Shown here piece after piece: positions 54,030 to 62,263 of a stretch of DNA of 64,000 bases. The notes under the pieces are model-generated. The model searched no databases, was not told where the DNA came from, and saw only the letters and a list, made by a program, of their open reading frames with translations. Each line of letters starts with the position of its first letter. Positions within the stretch are counted from its first letter, which is position 1. The stretch is from Pseudarthrobacter sp. BIM B-2242 (GTDB lineage Bacteria > Actinomycetota > Actinomycetes > Actinomycetales > Micrococcaceae): NCBI RefSeq assembly GCF_014764445.1, contig NZ_CP061721.1, forward strand, positions 1,116,001 through 1,180,000, given 5' to 3'. A program made the translations under genes and the position numbers.

Positions 54030-54971
54030 ATGACTGGCGAAACGAACCTCCAGGCCCTGCTCGCAACGCTGCATCCCGTGCTTCGGGACGGCGAATACGT
54101 CTACGTCCTGTGGCCGCACGGCAGGCCGCTGGAGCCGGGGATCCAGGCTGCGGTGCGTGAAGCCGAGGGCCTGACGGTGGTCCTGCCCCGGGCGACCGCG
54201 GACAGCCTGGGGCTGCCGTACGACTTTGTGGCAGCCTGGATCACCCTGGAAGTGCACTCTGAACTGGAGGCTGTTGGCCTGACTGCCGCTGTCGGGAAGG
54301 CCCTGACGGATGCCAGGATCAGCTGCAACGTGCTGGCAGGCTTCCACCATGATCATCTGCTGGTGCCGGTGGCCGACGCCCCGCGCGCACTCGAAGTCCT
54401 CCATGAAGTGTCGGCGGCAAGCCGGGACCAGCCACGGCCCGAGCTGGTGCTCCGGAACGAAACGGCAGCGGACAGGGACAAGATCCTCGCACTGACAGCC
54501 GAAGCATTCGCCATCTCTCCCGTCACCGGCCTGCCTGTGGAGGGGGAGCCGATTGAAGTCGAGGTACTTCGGCAACTCTTCGAATGCGCGGAATACCTTC
54601 CCGAATTCAGTGTCGTCGCCGTGCTTGATGAGGAAATAGTCGGCCACGTGATCAGCACCCGCGGCTGGGTGGGCGACTACGGGCTCCTGGGGCTCGGGCC
54701 CATCGGTGTTACGCCCAGGCTGCAGCGTCACGGGATCGGCAGCGCCCTCATGAACGAGACCATCGCCAGGGCGAATGCGGCGGGGGAGGGCGGCATAGCC
54801 CTCCTGGGCAGCCCGGAGTACTACCCGCGGTTTGGCTTTGTCCCGGCAGCATCGTTTGGCGTGCTGCCGCCGGAGGACTCCTGGGGCGAGCACTTCCAGT
54901 TGCTTCCGCTGGCGCTCTGGCCAGGCGGGGTTCACGGGACTTTCCGGTATGCCGCACCACTGGCAGGCTGA
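54030..54971 (+). CDS. ACT-domain / GNAT acetyltransferase fusion
   Basis: 313 residues in two parts. Residues 1-130 resemble the ACT-like domain of DUF2241 proteins (EGLTVVLPRATADSLGL; ISCNVLAGFHHDHLLVPV; APRALEVL), thought to bind amino acids. Residues 135-313 form a YhbS-like GNAT domain with VIGHV-like core (EEIVGHVISTRGWVGDYG), acetyl-CoA loop VTPRLQRHGIGSALM and LLGSPEYYPRFGF. The fusion suggests amino-acid-responsive acetylation. The substrate is unknown. A tRNA gene lies just downstream. Confidence 0.88.
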   Translation: MTGETNLQALLATLHPVLRDGEYVYVLWPHGRPLEPGIQAAVREAEGLTVVLPRATADSLGLPYDFVAAWITLEVHSELEAVGLTAAVGKALTDARISCNVLAGFHHDHLLVPVADAPRALEVLHEVSAASRDQPRPELVLRNETAADRDKILALTAEAFAISPVTGLPVEGEPIEVEVLRQLFECAEYLPEFSVVAVLDEEIVGHVISTRGWVGDYGLLGLGPIGVTPRLQRHGIGSALMNETIARANAAGEGGIALLGSPEYYPRFGFVPAASFGVLPPEDSWGEHFQLLPLALWPGGVHGTFRYAAPLAG

Positions 54972-54994
54972 GGACGGGATACCATTGACCGGGC

Positions 54995-55068
54995 GCCCCA
55001 GTAGCCCAATTGGCAGAGGCAGCGGACTTAAAATCCGCGTGTTGTGGGTTCGAGTCCCACCTGGGGTA
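54995..55068 (+). tRNA. tRNA with anticodon UAA (Leu), short variable loop
   Basis: Cloverleaf: acceptor GCCCCAG pairs with CTGGGGT, D-arm GCC...GGC, anticodon stem GCGGA/TCCGC with loop CTTAAAA (anticodon TAA), T-arm GTGGG TTCGAGT CCCAC, and discriminator A. CCA is not fully encoded. The variable region is only about five bases, unlike the long arm of most bacterial tRNA-Leu, so the amino acid is inferred from anticodon alone. Confidence 0.9.
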
Positions 55069-55188
55069 CACATTTTCCTTTCGGCGCAGTGTTCTCCCCG
55101 TGACGCCCGCACGGGATCCAGCATCATCCGGACATGAACGGACCGCAGTTGTCTGTTGATTTCGCATATGCAACGACTGTTATGAGGA

Positions 55189-55204
55189 TGTGACCTCAGT
55201 CACT
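55189..55204. promoter_or_regulatory. CRP/GlxR-type site upstream of livJ
   Basis: TGTGA-CCTCAG-TCACT matches the TGTGA-N6-TCACA consensus at nine of ten positions. Its centre is about 42 bases upstream of the start expected from a TAGCTT -10 at 55227-55232, as in class II activation. A similar site lies upstream of livH. Confidence 0.6.
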
Positions 55205-55303
55205 TATATCCGCACCGTATATGCACTAGCTTGAAGTTAAATCAGGAACACCTGATCATCCGCATCAAAGGCCGTTCGCACCTTTCGATCCAGGAGATTG
55301 TCA

Positions 55304-56644
55304 ATGATTTCACTCCCCCCGGCGGCACCACGCGTTGCCAAGCTAACCGCTCTCAGCGTAGGTGTCGCCCTGCTGGCCACTGCCTGTGGTGGTACCTCCA
55401 CCCCGACGGCGACCACGACGACCAAGCCGGCAGGCCTGTCCTGCCCGGCTCCTTCGGAAGGACTGAAGGCGCCGGTGATCCCAGCGTCGGGAAACGTGCC
55501 GCCATCGTCAACCACCACTGACACCCCCCTCAAGATCGGCACGCTGCTGCCGACCACCGGCGCGCTGTCCTACCTCGGCCCGCCCGAGATTGCCGGCGTC
55601 AGCCTTGCTGTGAAGCAGATCAATGAGGCCGGCGGCGTCCTGGGCAAGCCCATCGAGGTCATCAACCGTGACTCCGGCGACACCACCACCGACGTTGCAA
55701 CGCAGTCCGTGAACAACCTCCTGAGCGCGGGCGTCAGTGCCATCATCGGCGCTGCCTCCTCGGGTGTTTCCAAGACGGTCATCAACCAGATCACCGGTGC
55801 CGGCGTGGTCCAGTTCTCGCCCGCGAACACATCGGTGGACTTCACCAACTGGGATGACAAGGGCCTCTACTGGCGGACAGCCCCTTCAGACGTCCTGCAG
55901 GGCTCGGTGCTGGGCAACTACGCAGCCTCCTGCGGCGCCCAGACCATGGGCATGCTGGTGCTGAACGACTCCTACGGCACCGGGCTGAGCACCAAGCTCA
56001 AGGAATCCTTTGAGAAGGCCGGCGGCAAGATTGTTGCCGAAGAGCTGTTCAACGAAGGCGATTCGCAGTTCAGCACCCAGGTGGACAAGGTCATCGCCGC
56101 CAAGCCGGATGCCATCGCCGTTATCTCCTTTGTCCAGGGCAAGAGCATCATCCCGCTCCTGACCGGCAAGGGCATCAAGGCCGAACAGATCTTCATGGTG
56201 GACGGCAACACTGTCGACTACAGCAAGGATTTCGAACCCGGCACACTCACCAAGGCCCACGGCACCATTCCGGGCACCACAGCCGGTGAGGACTTCAAGA
56301 AGGAACTGCTGGCTGTTGACCCGGCCCTGAAGGACTTCATCTACGCCGGTGAGAGCTGGGACGCGGCCAACCTCATCGCCCTCGCGGCAGAAGCTGCCAA
56401 GAGCACCAAGGGTGTGGACATCGCCAAGCAGCTGCAGGCCGTCTCCAAGGACGGCGAGAAGTGCTTCAGCTTCGCCAGTTGCGTGACGCTGCTGCGGGCG
56501 GACAAGGACATTGACTACGATGGCCAGTCCGGTCCGGTAACCTTCGCGGACAGTGGTGACCCGTCTGAGGCAACCATCGGCGTTTACGAGTACAAGGAAG
56601 ACAACACCATCGCCCTCGTAAAGGAAGAGTTCGGCAAGCTCTAA
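55304..56644 (+). CDS. livJ: Branched-chain amino acid-type ABC substrate-binding lipoprotein
   Basis: Extracytoplasmic receptor of the Leu/Ile/Val-binding family, 446 residues. ATG 55304 has AGGAG seven bases upstream. A signal peptide ends in the lipobox LATACG, then a Thr/Pro-rich linker of about 50 residues leads to LKIGTLLPTTGALSYLGPPEIAG and AVKQINEAGGVLGKPIEV, hallmarks of the family. A Cys pair (EKCFSFASC) lies near the C-terminus. The gene converges on livF, whose operon encodes the rest of the transporter. Amide or urea binding is also possible. Confidence 0.92.
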   Translation: MISLPPAAPRVAKLTALSVGVALLATACGGTSTPTATTTTKPAGLSCPAPSEGLKAPVIPASGNVPPSSTTTDTPLKIGTLLPTTGALSYLGPPEIAGVSLAVKQINEAGGVLGKPIEVINRDSGDTTTDVATQSVNNLLSAGVSAIIGAASSGVSKTVINQITGAGVVQFSPANTSVDFTNWDDKGLYWRTAPSDVLQGSVLGNYAASCGAQTMGMLVLNDSYGTGLSTKLKESFEKAGGKIVAEELFNEGDSQFSTQVDKVIAAKPDAIAVISFVQGKSIIPLLTGKGIKAEQIFMVDGNTVDYSKDFEPGTLTKAHGTIPGTTAGEDFKKELLAVDPALKDFIYAGESWDAANLIALAAEAAKSTKGVDIAKQLQAVSKDGEKCFSFASCVTLLRADKDIDYDGQSGPVTFADSGDPSEATIGVYEYKEDNTIALVKEEFGKL

Positions 56645-56664
56645 AGACCGACCCCTCGTGAGGC

Positions 56665-56704
56665 AAAGGAACCCCGCCCGGATTCATCCGGGCGGGGTTC
56701 CTTT
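56665..56704. terminator. Bidirectional terminator between livJ and livF
   Basis: Perfect 19-bp arms (56665-56683 and 56686-56704; core GGAACCCCGCCCGGAT) with a two-base gap at the centre. A-rich and T-rich flanks allow termination of both converging transcripts. Confidence 0.93.
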
Positions 56705-56721
56705 GTGCGTGGGCTGTGTGG

Positions 56722-57495
56722 CTAGCCGACTTCGTCTGCGAGAGTGCCGAGGTACAGCTGGATGACTTTCGGATCCTTCATGAGTTCCCGGCCCGTGCCG
56801 GTGTACGCGTCCTTGCCCTGATCCAGGACGTAGCCGCGGTCACAGATCTGCAGGCAGCGCCGGGCGTTCTGTTCCACCATGATTACCGATACGCCGGCCC
56901 GGTTGATCTCATGGACGCGGAGGAACGTCTCATCCTGCTTGACGGGGGACAGCCCCGCGGAGGGCTCGTCCAGGAGCAGCACCGCCGGGTCCATCATGAG
57001 GGCCCGGCCCATCGCCACCATCTGCCGTTCGCCGCCGGAAAGGGAACCGGCCCGCTGGGCGCGGCGCTTCCCCAGTTCAGGGAAGAGGCTGGTCACGAAG
57101 TCGAACCGCTCGGCAAAGGCCTTTGGCCGCTGGTAGATGCCCATCTGCAGGTTTTCCTCGATGCTCAGGGCGGCGAACACGTTGTTGTTCTGGGGGACAA
57201 AACCCACGCCCTGGCTGACCAGCTTGTTGGCTTTGAGCCCGGTGATGTCCTTGCCCCGGACAACCACGGTCCCTGAATGAACTTTAACCAGCCCGAACAT
57301 GGCTTTCAGCAGCGTCGATTTGCCGGCTCCGTTGGGACCGATGATCCCGATCAGCTCGCCCTTCCGGGCCTCGATGCTGCAGCCGTTGAGGATGTTCACG
57401 CCGGGAAGGTAGCCGGCCACCAGGTTCTTTACGGTGACTACGGCGTTGTCGGACTGTGCCGGATTCGCGGCGGGGGCTGCGCTGGTTGCGCTCAT
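56722..57495 (-). CDS. livF: Branched-chain amino acid ABC transporter ATP-binding protein LivF
   Basis: One of two ATPases of the importer, 257 residues. Walker [25 protein letters not shown] and LLLDEPSAGLSP are intact. FVPQNNNVFAALSIEENL is the LivF-type Q-loop. ATG 57495 overlaps the livG stop by four bases. It is the last gene of livHMGF. Confidence 0.95.
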   Translation of the reverse strand: MSATSAAPAANPAQSDNAVVTVKNLVAGYLPGVNILNGCSIEARKGELIGIIGPNGAGKSTLLKAMFGLVKVHSGTVVVRGKDITGLKANKLVSQGVGFVPQNNNVFAALSIEENLQMGIYQRPKAFAERFDFVTSLFPELGKRRAQRAGSLSGGERQMVAMGRALMMDPAVLLLDEPSAGLSPVKQDETFLRVHEINRAGVSVIMVEQNARRCLQICDRGYVLDQGKDAYTGTGRELMKDPKVIQLYLGTLADEVG

Positions 57496-58493
57496 TTTCC
57501 GTCCCTCTCTTCCAGTCGGGCCACATTTTCCGGGGCGATGATCCCGGCGTTTTCTGTGCCGACGATCGATTCTTCATCCGCTTCGAGTTCGGCTTCGAGT
57601 TCCTTGATGCCTTCGGCGTCGCCCAGGTCGACGTCGTGATGGGCGCCAAGGTAGGCGTCAATGACGGCGGGATTCTTCATGACCTCGGTGGGCGGGCCTT
57701 CGGCGACAATCTTGCCTTCGGCCATCACCACAACCCAGTCGGCGATGTGCCGGACCATGTTCATGTCGTGTTCGACGAACAGGACCGTCATGCCTTCGGA
57801 TTTGAGGTTCTTGATGTGGTCCAGCAGGGACTGGGTGAGGGCGGGATTCACGCCGGCCATGGGCTCGTCCAGCATCACGAGCTTTGGCCGGACCATCAGG
57901 GAACGTGCCATCTCCAGCAGCTTGCGCTGGCCTCCGGAGAGGGAAGCGGCGTAGTCATCCTTCTTGGCGTCGAGCTTGAATTTCTCCAGCAGGACATTGG
58001 CCTGCGCGGTGATTTCCTTCTCGCGGCCGCCCCACATGCCCTTGAACAGGGCCTTGGACAGCCGCTCGCCGGGCTGGTCCGCAGCGCCGAGGCGCATGTT
58101 CTCCATAACAGTGAGCTTGCCCATGACCTTGGTCAGCTGGAAGGTCCGCACCATGCCCAGCCTGGCGAGCTTGTAGGAGGAGACGCCGGCGATGCTGTGG
58201 CCTTCGAACTGCCATTTGCCGGAGTTGGGGCTGTCAAAACCCGTCAGCAGGTTGAATAGCGTGGTCTTGCCGGCGCCGTTGGGTCCAATGAGGGCGGTGA
58301 TCTTGTGCCGCGGAATTTCGAGGTACTCCACATCCACGGCGTTGATGCCACCGAAGCTGCGGCTGATGTTCTCGGCCACAACGATCGGATCCCGCTTCCT
58401 GCAGCCGGGCCCTGTTTCGTCAGCTGCAATGGGCCGGGTGTCGGTCATGAAGTCGACGTTTTCCTGTTTTGATACTGCACTCTGCTCGCTCAT
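57492..58493 (-). CDS. livG: Branched-chain amino acid ABC transporter ATP-binding protein LivG
   Basis: Second ATPase, 333 residues, longer than the usual 255 because of an N-terminal stretch and an acidic C-terminal extension (ELEAELEADEESIVGTENAG). Walker A GPNGAGKTT, LSGGQRKLLEMARSL and VMLDEPMAGVNPAL are present, as is LVEHDMNMV-like FVEHDMNMVRHI. ATG 58493 overlaps livM; an ATG 15 codons on is an alternative. It pairs with LivF. Confidence 0.95.
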   Translation of the reverse strand: MSEQSAVSKQENVDFMTDTRPIAADETGPGCRKRDPIVVAENISRSFGGINAVDVEYLEIPRHKITALIGPNGAGKTTLFNLLTGFDSPNSGKWQFEGHSIAGVSSYKLARLGMVRTFQLTKVMGKLTVMENMRLGAADQPGERLSKALFKGMWGGREKEITAQANVLLEKFKLDAKKDDYAASLSGGQRKLLEMARSLMVRPKLVMLDEPMAGVNPALTQSLLDHIKNLKSEGMTVLFVEHDMNMVRHIADWVVVMAEGKIVAEGPPTEVMKNPAVIDAYLGAHHDVDLGDAEGIKELEAELEADEESIVGTENAGIIAPENVARLEERDGK

Positions 58494-59461
58494 GCGAATG
58501 CAAGCTCCTTCTTGTTACCGAAGACACCCTGGGGCCTGAAGATCATCAGCAGCATCAGTGCAATACCGACCAGGATGAACCGGAGTTGACCCGCCTGGAC
58601 GGTGGACAGCCAGGTGATGATTCCCGATTCGATCAGTCCGCTGAGAATGCCCTGGGTCAGTGACAGCACCACCCAGAAGATCATGGCCCCAATGACAGGG
58701 CCCAGGACGGTGGCCATGCCGCCGAGCAGGAGGCAGGTCCACAGGAAGAACGTCAGCTCAGTGCCGTAGTTGGCCGGCTGGATGGCACCGCGGGGCAGGG
58801 TGAAGATCATTCCGGCCAGGGCGCCCAGGACGCCACCGATGATGAGCGCCTGCATCTTGTAGGCGTACACATTCTTGCCCAGTGACCGGACAGCGTTCTC
58901 GTCTTCCCGGATGCCCTTCAGGACCCGGCCCCAGGGGCTGCGCATGAGGAGCCAGATCAGGACGCCCGCCACGATCACCACGACCCACGCCACGATCCGG
59001 ATGAAGAAGTCGCGGTTGTTCATGCCCAAGGGGTAATCCCCGGGCGGGAAGGGGTTCATGTCGAAGAACCCGCCTTCAAAGGCCGCGAGGCCGTTGGCCG
59101 AGCCGGTGACAGCCGTCCAGCCGTTGGTGGTGACCAGGTAGCGGACAATTTCGGCCGCAGCGATGGTCACGATGGCAAGGTAGTCGGCCCGCAGGCGGAG
59201 GGTGGGTATGCCGAGGATCAGCGCAAAAATTGCTGCTGCCACCACGGCGATGAGAAGGGCCAGGAAGAAGGGCGCCTTAAAGGTCAGCGTGGAGATGGCG
59301 AAACCATAGGCGCCCACGGCCATAAATCCCGCCTGGCCGAAGTTGAGCAGACCGGAGTAGCCGAAGTGCACCGCGAGGCCCAAAGCGGCCAGTGCATACG
59401 CGGCGGTAGTAGGGCTGATGAGTTCGCCGAAGGCGTTGGACAGAATAGCTGCAAAATCCAT
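58490..59461 (-). CDS. livM: Branched-chain amino acid ABC transporter permease LivM
   Basis: Membrane subunit, 323 residues with eight or nine helices. LivM hallmarks are GYSGLLNFGQAGFMAVGAYG near the N-terminus and LMRSPWGRVLKGIREDENAVRSLG in the ATPase-contact loop. It overlaps the livG start by four bases and has AGGAAGG upstream of its ATG. Confidence 0.95.
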   Translation of the reverse strand: MDFAAILSNAFGELISPTTAAYALAALGLAVHFGYSGLLNFGQAGFMAVGAYGFAISTLTFKAPFFLALLIAVVAAAIFALILGIPTLRLRADYLAIVTIAAAEIVRYLVTTNGWTAVTGSANGLAAFEGGFFDMNPFPPGDYPLGMNNRDFFIRIVAWVVVIVAGVLIWLLMRSPWGRVLKGIREDENAVRSLGKNVYAYKMQALIIGGVLGALAGMIFTLPRGAIQPANYGTELTFFLWTCLLLGGMATVLGPVIGAMIFWVVLSLTQGILSGLIESGIITWLSTVQAGQLRFILVGIALMLLMIFRPQGVFGNKKELAFA

Positions 59462-59473
59462 GATTGGTCCTTC

Positions 59474-60811
59474 CTATCCCACGCGCTCGCGGCGACCCAG
59501 GATGCCTTGCGGCCGGATCAGCAGGACGAGGATCATCACGCCCAGCGGGATGACGTATTTGAGGTCTGCCGGGGCACCGAAGACTGTGGTCAGTTCGGTG
59601 AAGATGCCCACCACGATGGAGCCGATGAGGGCACCGAAGACGGTCCCGAGGCCGCCCAGTGTGACGCCGGCGAAAATCAGGAGGAGAATCTGTGACCCCA
59701 TGTTGAAGGAAACACCGGGACGGTAGTACGCCCACAGGATTCCACCCAGAGAGGCGAGGACGCCGCCCACAACCCACACAATGCGGATGACTGCGTCCAC
59801 GTCGATGCCGGAGGCCGCGGCCAGCGCAGGGTTGTCGGCAACGGCCCGGGTGGCCTTGCCGAGCCGGGTCTTCATCAGGACCAGTCCCACCACCAGGATG
59901 ACGACGGCACTGATGATGAGGGACCACAGGTTGTTCGGGGAAACGGAGATGGGGCCCAGCTGGATCTCGGCACTTTGCGCTCCCGGAAGCTGCTCGGTGG
60001 CTCCGCCGAAGTAGAACAGGATCACATAGCGGGCGGCGAGGGCCAGGCCGATGCTGACGATCATCATCGGGACGAGTCCGGTGCCGCGGCCCCGGAGCGG
60101 TTTCCACAGGCCGGCGTCCTGGACGTAGCCCACCAGTCCTCCGCCCAGCAGGGCAAGGATCAGGGTCAGCCAGAACGGCAGGCCCATGGCGTTGAAGGCG
60201 AAGACCAGGACGGCTCCAAGGGTGACCATTTCACCGTGCGCAAAGTTGGTCAGGCCCGTGGTGCCGAAGATCAGCGAGAGGCCTACTGCGGCCAGGGCGA
60301 GCAGCAGCCCAAAACTCAGGCCTGCAACCAGCCTGTTGGTCAGGTCCTGCGCGAAGTTGCCCTCCTGCACAACAATGCCTGCACCGAAAGTGAAGATGGT
60401 GGTTTGGTTTGAGGTCTGGCCGAAGGCGAGTTGCCGCGGGTTTTCCTGACCCTCCGCCAGTGCCACACCTTCCGGAAGCGTGGATTCATCCAGCTCCACT
60501 TCATAGGTGCCGGACTTCGGTACTCCGAGAGTCCAGGAGCCATTGGCGTTGGAGGTGGTGGAACCCTCAAATCCTTCACCGGAGACACTGATCTTTACGT
60601 CTGGAAGGGGTGCGCCCGCGTTACGCAGAAAACCGCTGATGCTGAATGGAGAGCTTGTGGCCGACGGGGATGGTGCCGGTGACGGGGAAGTGGCCAGTGA
60701 CGCCGGAGCGACGACGAGCAGGATTGCCAGCACGGAGCCAAAGACGGCCCCTATGATTCTCAGCAATCCCGGCTGCCGCCGGTGCGGCGGGCCTTTGGGT
60801 GTACTTCTCAA
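59474..60811 (-). CDS. livH: LivH-type ABC permease with an added N-terminal extracytoplasmic domain
   Basis: Partner permease, about 445 residues, some 150 longer than usual LivH. TTG 60811 (LRSTPKGPPHR) has GGAGG nine bases upstream. Residues about 18-40 are a signal or first helix; about 58-115 form a beta-rich domain like carboxypeptidase-regulatory/Ig modules (SGFLRNAGAPLPDVKISVSG; GSWTLGVPKSGTYEVELD). The LivH core begins near 159 and includes GTTGLTNFAHGEMVTLGA and GRGTGLVPMMIVSIG. The extra domain should lie outside the membrane, near the receptor. First gene of the operon. Confidence 0.92.
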   Translation of the reverse strand: MRSTPKGPPHRRQPGLLRIIGAVFGSVLAILLVVAPASLATSPSPAPSPSATSSPFSISGFLRNAGAPLPDVKISVSGEGFEGSTTSNANGSWTLGVPKSGTYEVELDESTLPEGVALAEGQENPRQLAFGQTSNQTTIFTFGAGIVVQEGNFAQDLTNRLVAGLSFGLLLALAAVGLSLIFGTTGLTNFAHGEMVTLGAVLVFAFNAMGLPFWLTLILALLGGGLVGYVQDAGLWKPLRGRGTGLVPMMIVSIGLALAARYVILFYFGGATEQLPGAQSAEIQLGPISVSPNNLWSLIISAVVILVVGLVLMKTRLGKATRAVADNPALAAASGIDVDAVIRIVWVVGGVLASLGGILWAYYRPGVSFNMGSQILLLIFAGVTLGGLGTVFGALIGSIVVGIFTELTTVFGAPADLKYVIPLGVMILVLLIRPQGILGRRERVG

Positions 60812-61238
60812 ATTGAAAAACCTCCACTTGGGGGGTGGCCAAGGTGCTCCCTTGCAACCGCTGCAAACGTCACGGGACGGATAGCGCTGGTGTGCAGGTT
60901 TTTGGGGCCTGATTGTGATATCCGTCACCGTGTGTGGCCTATGTTACAGCGCGTCAGGGCCAAATTTACGGCTCGGAGAAGCCCGTACGGTCGCGATCGC
61001 ATAACAACTGCGGCAAGCCCATTGCGTCTTGGCAATGTGTTCGCCAAGAAACTTAAGGTGTTTGCTGGTATTCCTCAGCGGGGCAACAGAGGGGCTGCCG
61101 GGTCCGCCAGCCCCGGCAGCTCATCACGGTTGGGTTTCAGCCCTGCGCATGCGGGAACTTATCGGCGCGTAAATGCGTAGATATTGGTAGCGTGGCTAGT
61201 AGTCCACGACTCAACCCTTTACTTGGAGGACACCAGCA
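60812..61238. other. Long intergenic region between divergent livH and the BI-1 gene
   Basis: 427 bases with no gene that I can support. It holds the livH leader and ribosome site, a CRP-like site (60914-60929), AT-richer stretches around 60950-61070 suggesting promoters, and the short leader of the Bax-inhibitor gene with TTGGAGGA upstream of its ATG. A hairpin (GGGGCTG/CAGCCCC near 61092-61125) lies between. No riboswitch is recognised. Confidence 0.6.
60914..60929. promoter_or_regulatory. CRP/GlxR-type site upstream of livH
   Basis: TGTGA-TATCCG-TCACC matches TGTGA-N6-TCACA at nine of ten positions, about 110 bases upstream of the livH start on the other strand. It pairs with the site before livJ, giving both arms of the same transporter the same type of element. 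Confidence 0.6.
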
Positions 61239-62147
61239 ATGGCACTTGGCGGAAACCCGATCTTCAACGGAAAGAACTTCCGTGGAGCAACGCAGGCACC
61301 GCGTGTCCCGCAGGCGCCCTACGGTCAGGCCCAGTACGGCCAGCAGCCCTACGGACAGCAGTCGTTTGGCCGCGCACCCGGCCAGGTCATGGACGGCCAG
61401 GCCGGCTACGGCCAGCAGGGCATGACCAGCGAGCAGCTGCAGCAGATGTACAACCAGCCGGCCGCGGGCCCCGCGGACACCGGCCGGATGACCTATGACG
61501 ACGTCATCGTCAAGACCACAGCCTGCCTTGGCGTGCTGCTGGCAGGCGCGGCTGTGACCCTGTTCGTCAGCATGAGCCTTGCCAGCATGCTGATGATCGT
61601 CGGCGCCCTGGGTGGATTTGTCCTTGCCCTGGTGAACACGTTCAAGAAGCAGCCTTCGCCGGCTCTGATCCTTGCCTACGCAGGGCTGGAAGGCCTGTTC
61701 CTCGGCGGGCTCACCCGCGTACTGGACCTCGCGTACCCGGGCGTGGGCCTGCAGGCTGTTATTGGCACCCTGTCCGTCTTCGCCGTGACCCTGCTGCTGT
61801 TCAAGAGCGGCAAGGTACGTGCCACGCCCAAGGCCATGAAGTTCTTTATGATCGCCTTGATCGGTTACGCCGTCTTCTCCCTGGTCAACCTCGTCATGAT
61901 GATGACCGGCATGACCACGGAACCGTTCGGCCTGCGCAGCGGCATTATCGGCGTCGTCATTGGCATCCTCGCCATCGGCCTCGCCGCGTTCTCTCTGGTG
62001 ATGGACTTCACCAGCATCGAAGCCGGCGTCCAGGCCGGTGCCCCGCAGCGCTTCTCCTGGACCGCAGCATTCGGCCTGACGGTCACCCTGGTGTGGCTCT
62101 ACGTGGAAATCATCCGCGTCCTGGCCATTCTCCGCGGCGAGGACTAG
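61239..62147 (+). CDS. Bax inhibitor-1/YccA family membrane protein
   Basis: 302 residues. The first 80 are soluble and Gln/Gly/Tyr-rich with QPYGQQ-like repeats (APYGQAQYGQQPYGQQSFG), a disordered cytoplasmic tail typical of actinobacterial members. Seven helices follow, with GLEGLFLGGL and the acidic MDFTSIEAGV of the BI-1 family, related to pH-gated calcium leak channels. ATG 61239 has TTGGAGGA upstream. The physiological role in bacteria is not settled. Confidence 0.92.
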   Translation: MALGGNPIFNGKNFRGATQAPRVPQAPYGQAQYGQQPYGQQSFGRAPGQVMDGQAGYGQQGMTSEQLQQMYNQPAAGPADTGRMTYDDVIVKTTACLGVLLAGAAVTLFVSMSLASMLMIVGALGGFVLALVNTFKKQPSPALILAYAGLEGLFLGGLTRVLDLAYPGVGLQAVIGTLSVFAVTLLLFKSGKVRATPKAMKFFMIALIGYAVFSLVNLVMMMTGMTTEPFGLRSGIIGVVIGILAIGLAAFSLVMDFTSIEAGVQAGAPQRFSWTAAFGLTVTLVWLYVEIIRVLAILRGED

Positions 62148-62168
62148 CACCCGCGGCGGCGTCCGCCG

Positions 62169-62202
62169 TCGTCCGGTTCACATAATCGTCCGGTTCACAT
62201 AA
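62169..62202. repeat. Tandem 17-bp direct repeat
   Basis: TCGTCCGGTTCACATAA occurs twice back to back (62169-62185, 62186-62202), just after the BI-1 stop and before the shared terminator. Intergenic and not palindromic. Confidence 0.9.
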
Positions 62203-62206
62203 CTGG

Positions 62207-62249
62207 AAGGGCTCCCACCCGTGCAGCACGCACGGATGGGAGCCCTTTT
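62207..62249. terminator. Bidirectional terminator between the BI-1 gene and galK
   Basis: AAGGGCTCCCA pairs with TGGGAGCCCTT, with an inner CCGTGC/GCACGG stem, followed by TT. It serves the converging genes ending at 62147 and 62264. Confidence 0.9.
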
Positions 62250-62263
62250 GGCGTGCCCGCCGG

